Shown piece by piece: positions 27,488 through 27,671 of a stretch of DNA of 27,671 nucleotides. Each line of letters opens with the position of its first letter. Within the stretch, counting starts at the first letter, position 1. The position numbers and the translations under genes are program-made. The DNA is from a virus: IMG/VR virus record IMGVR_UViG_3300024505_000666, positions 1-27,671 of that record; one strand, written 5' to 3'. The notes beneath the pieces were generated by a model. That model saw nothing but the letters and a program-made list of their open reading frames with translations. It did not search any database and was not told the origin of the DNA.

Positions 27488-27671
27488 ATGCCGACACTCC
27501 TGAAACCAGGCGAAGCGTTCGCCGTTGACCCCAAGTCCCCGATCGCGGGAGGCACCGTCGCGCCGCAGACTGACGACCAGAAGAAGCTGCGTGCGCTCAT
27601 CGAACGTCGGCACCCGGAGTACCACGAGTACAAGGACCACTGGGACTTCCTCAAGACACCTACGAGGGCGG
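27488..27671 (+). CDS. Portal-like protein, N-terminal part (3' partial)
   Basis: ATG 27488 after ATAGGAAAA; 61 codons visible. PGEAFAVDPKSPIAGG, then LRALIERRHPEYHEYKDHW and DFLK, the kind of start I recall from portal proteins, where 'W.FL.D.YEGG' follows. The last codons read KTPTRA, whereas the +1 frame reads TYEGG, so a one-base deletion near 27654-27658 is suspected. Position after terL supports portal. The portal forms the dodecameric DNA channel of the capsid. Confidence 0.7.
   Translation, partial: MPTLLKPGEAFAVDPKSPIAGGTVAPQTDDQKKLRALIERRHPEYHEYKDHWDFLKTPTRA

Overview
The window looks like part of a large tailed double-stranded DNA bacteriophage genome (Caudoviricetes) with a GC-rich proteobacterial host. 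A Burkholderiales or Comamonadaceae host would fit the codon use, but that is only an impression. The evidence is a large terminase (26201-27445) behind a small-terminase-like gene, followed by the start of a portal-like gene. There is also a UvsW-like helicase, a DEDDh exonuclease, an HNH-type homing endonuclease, and dozens of tightly packed small genes overlapping by ATGA or TGATG. I recognised no tRNA, rRNA, insertion sequence or CRISPR array.

Layout. Positions 1-14148 (+) hold a train of small early/accessory genes in short operons, most of unknown function. Nearly every operon starts just after a recurrent 12-bp dyad, GTCA-N4-TGAC or a degenerate form. Positions 14149-16163 are an unusually long, mostly non-coding tract holding one small gene (15276-15518). 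The tract has a 480-nt T-depleted segment, fourteen CCATGG palindromes, and TATAAG iterons spaced near multiples of 11 bp. It also has a 66-bp tandem repeat and three tandem dyads. Positions 16010-16990 are a strikingly AT-rich island with one 208-aa gene and one tiny membrane peptide. Positions 17184-20441 (-) hold a SLOG-family gene, small unknown genes and the helicase. At 20449-20492 two divergent promoters overlap at their -10 boxes.

Positions 20511-25456 (+) form one long, mostly coupled operon. It holds two ParB-N-domain proteins, a small Cys-rich acidic protein, a HEXXH zincin-like protein, two membrane proteins, a soluble ABC ATPase, a thioredoxin-like protein, a GNAT-like acyltransferase, a winged-helix-like protein and an unknown. 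Positions 25453-27671 are the packaging/head module: a strong sigma70-like promoter, an immediate intrinsic terminator, small terminase, large terminase and a partial portal-like gene.

Most interesting points: (1) the ABC ATPase plus GNAT pair looks like a split form of the fused ABC-acetyltransferase family (COG2401), here with ParB-like proteins, a plausible DNA-modification or nucleoprotein module; (2) the GTCA-N4-TGAC dyad looks like the operator of a phage-wide regulon; (3) the 14.2-16.0 kb tract looks like a replication, partition or master control locus. All functions are inferred from reading sequence; no database search was possible.
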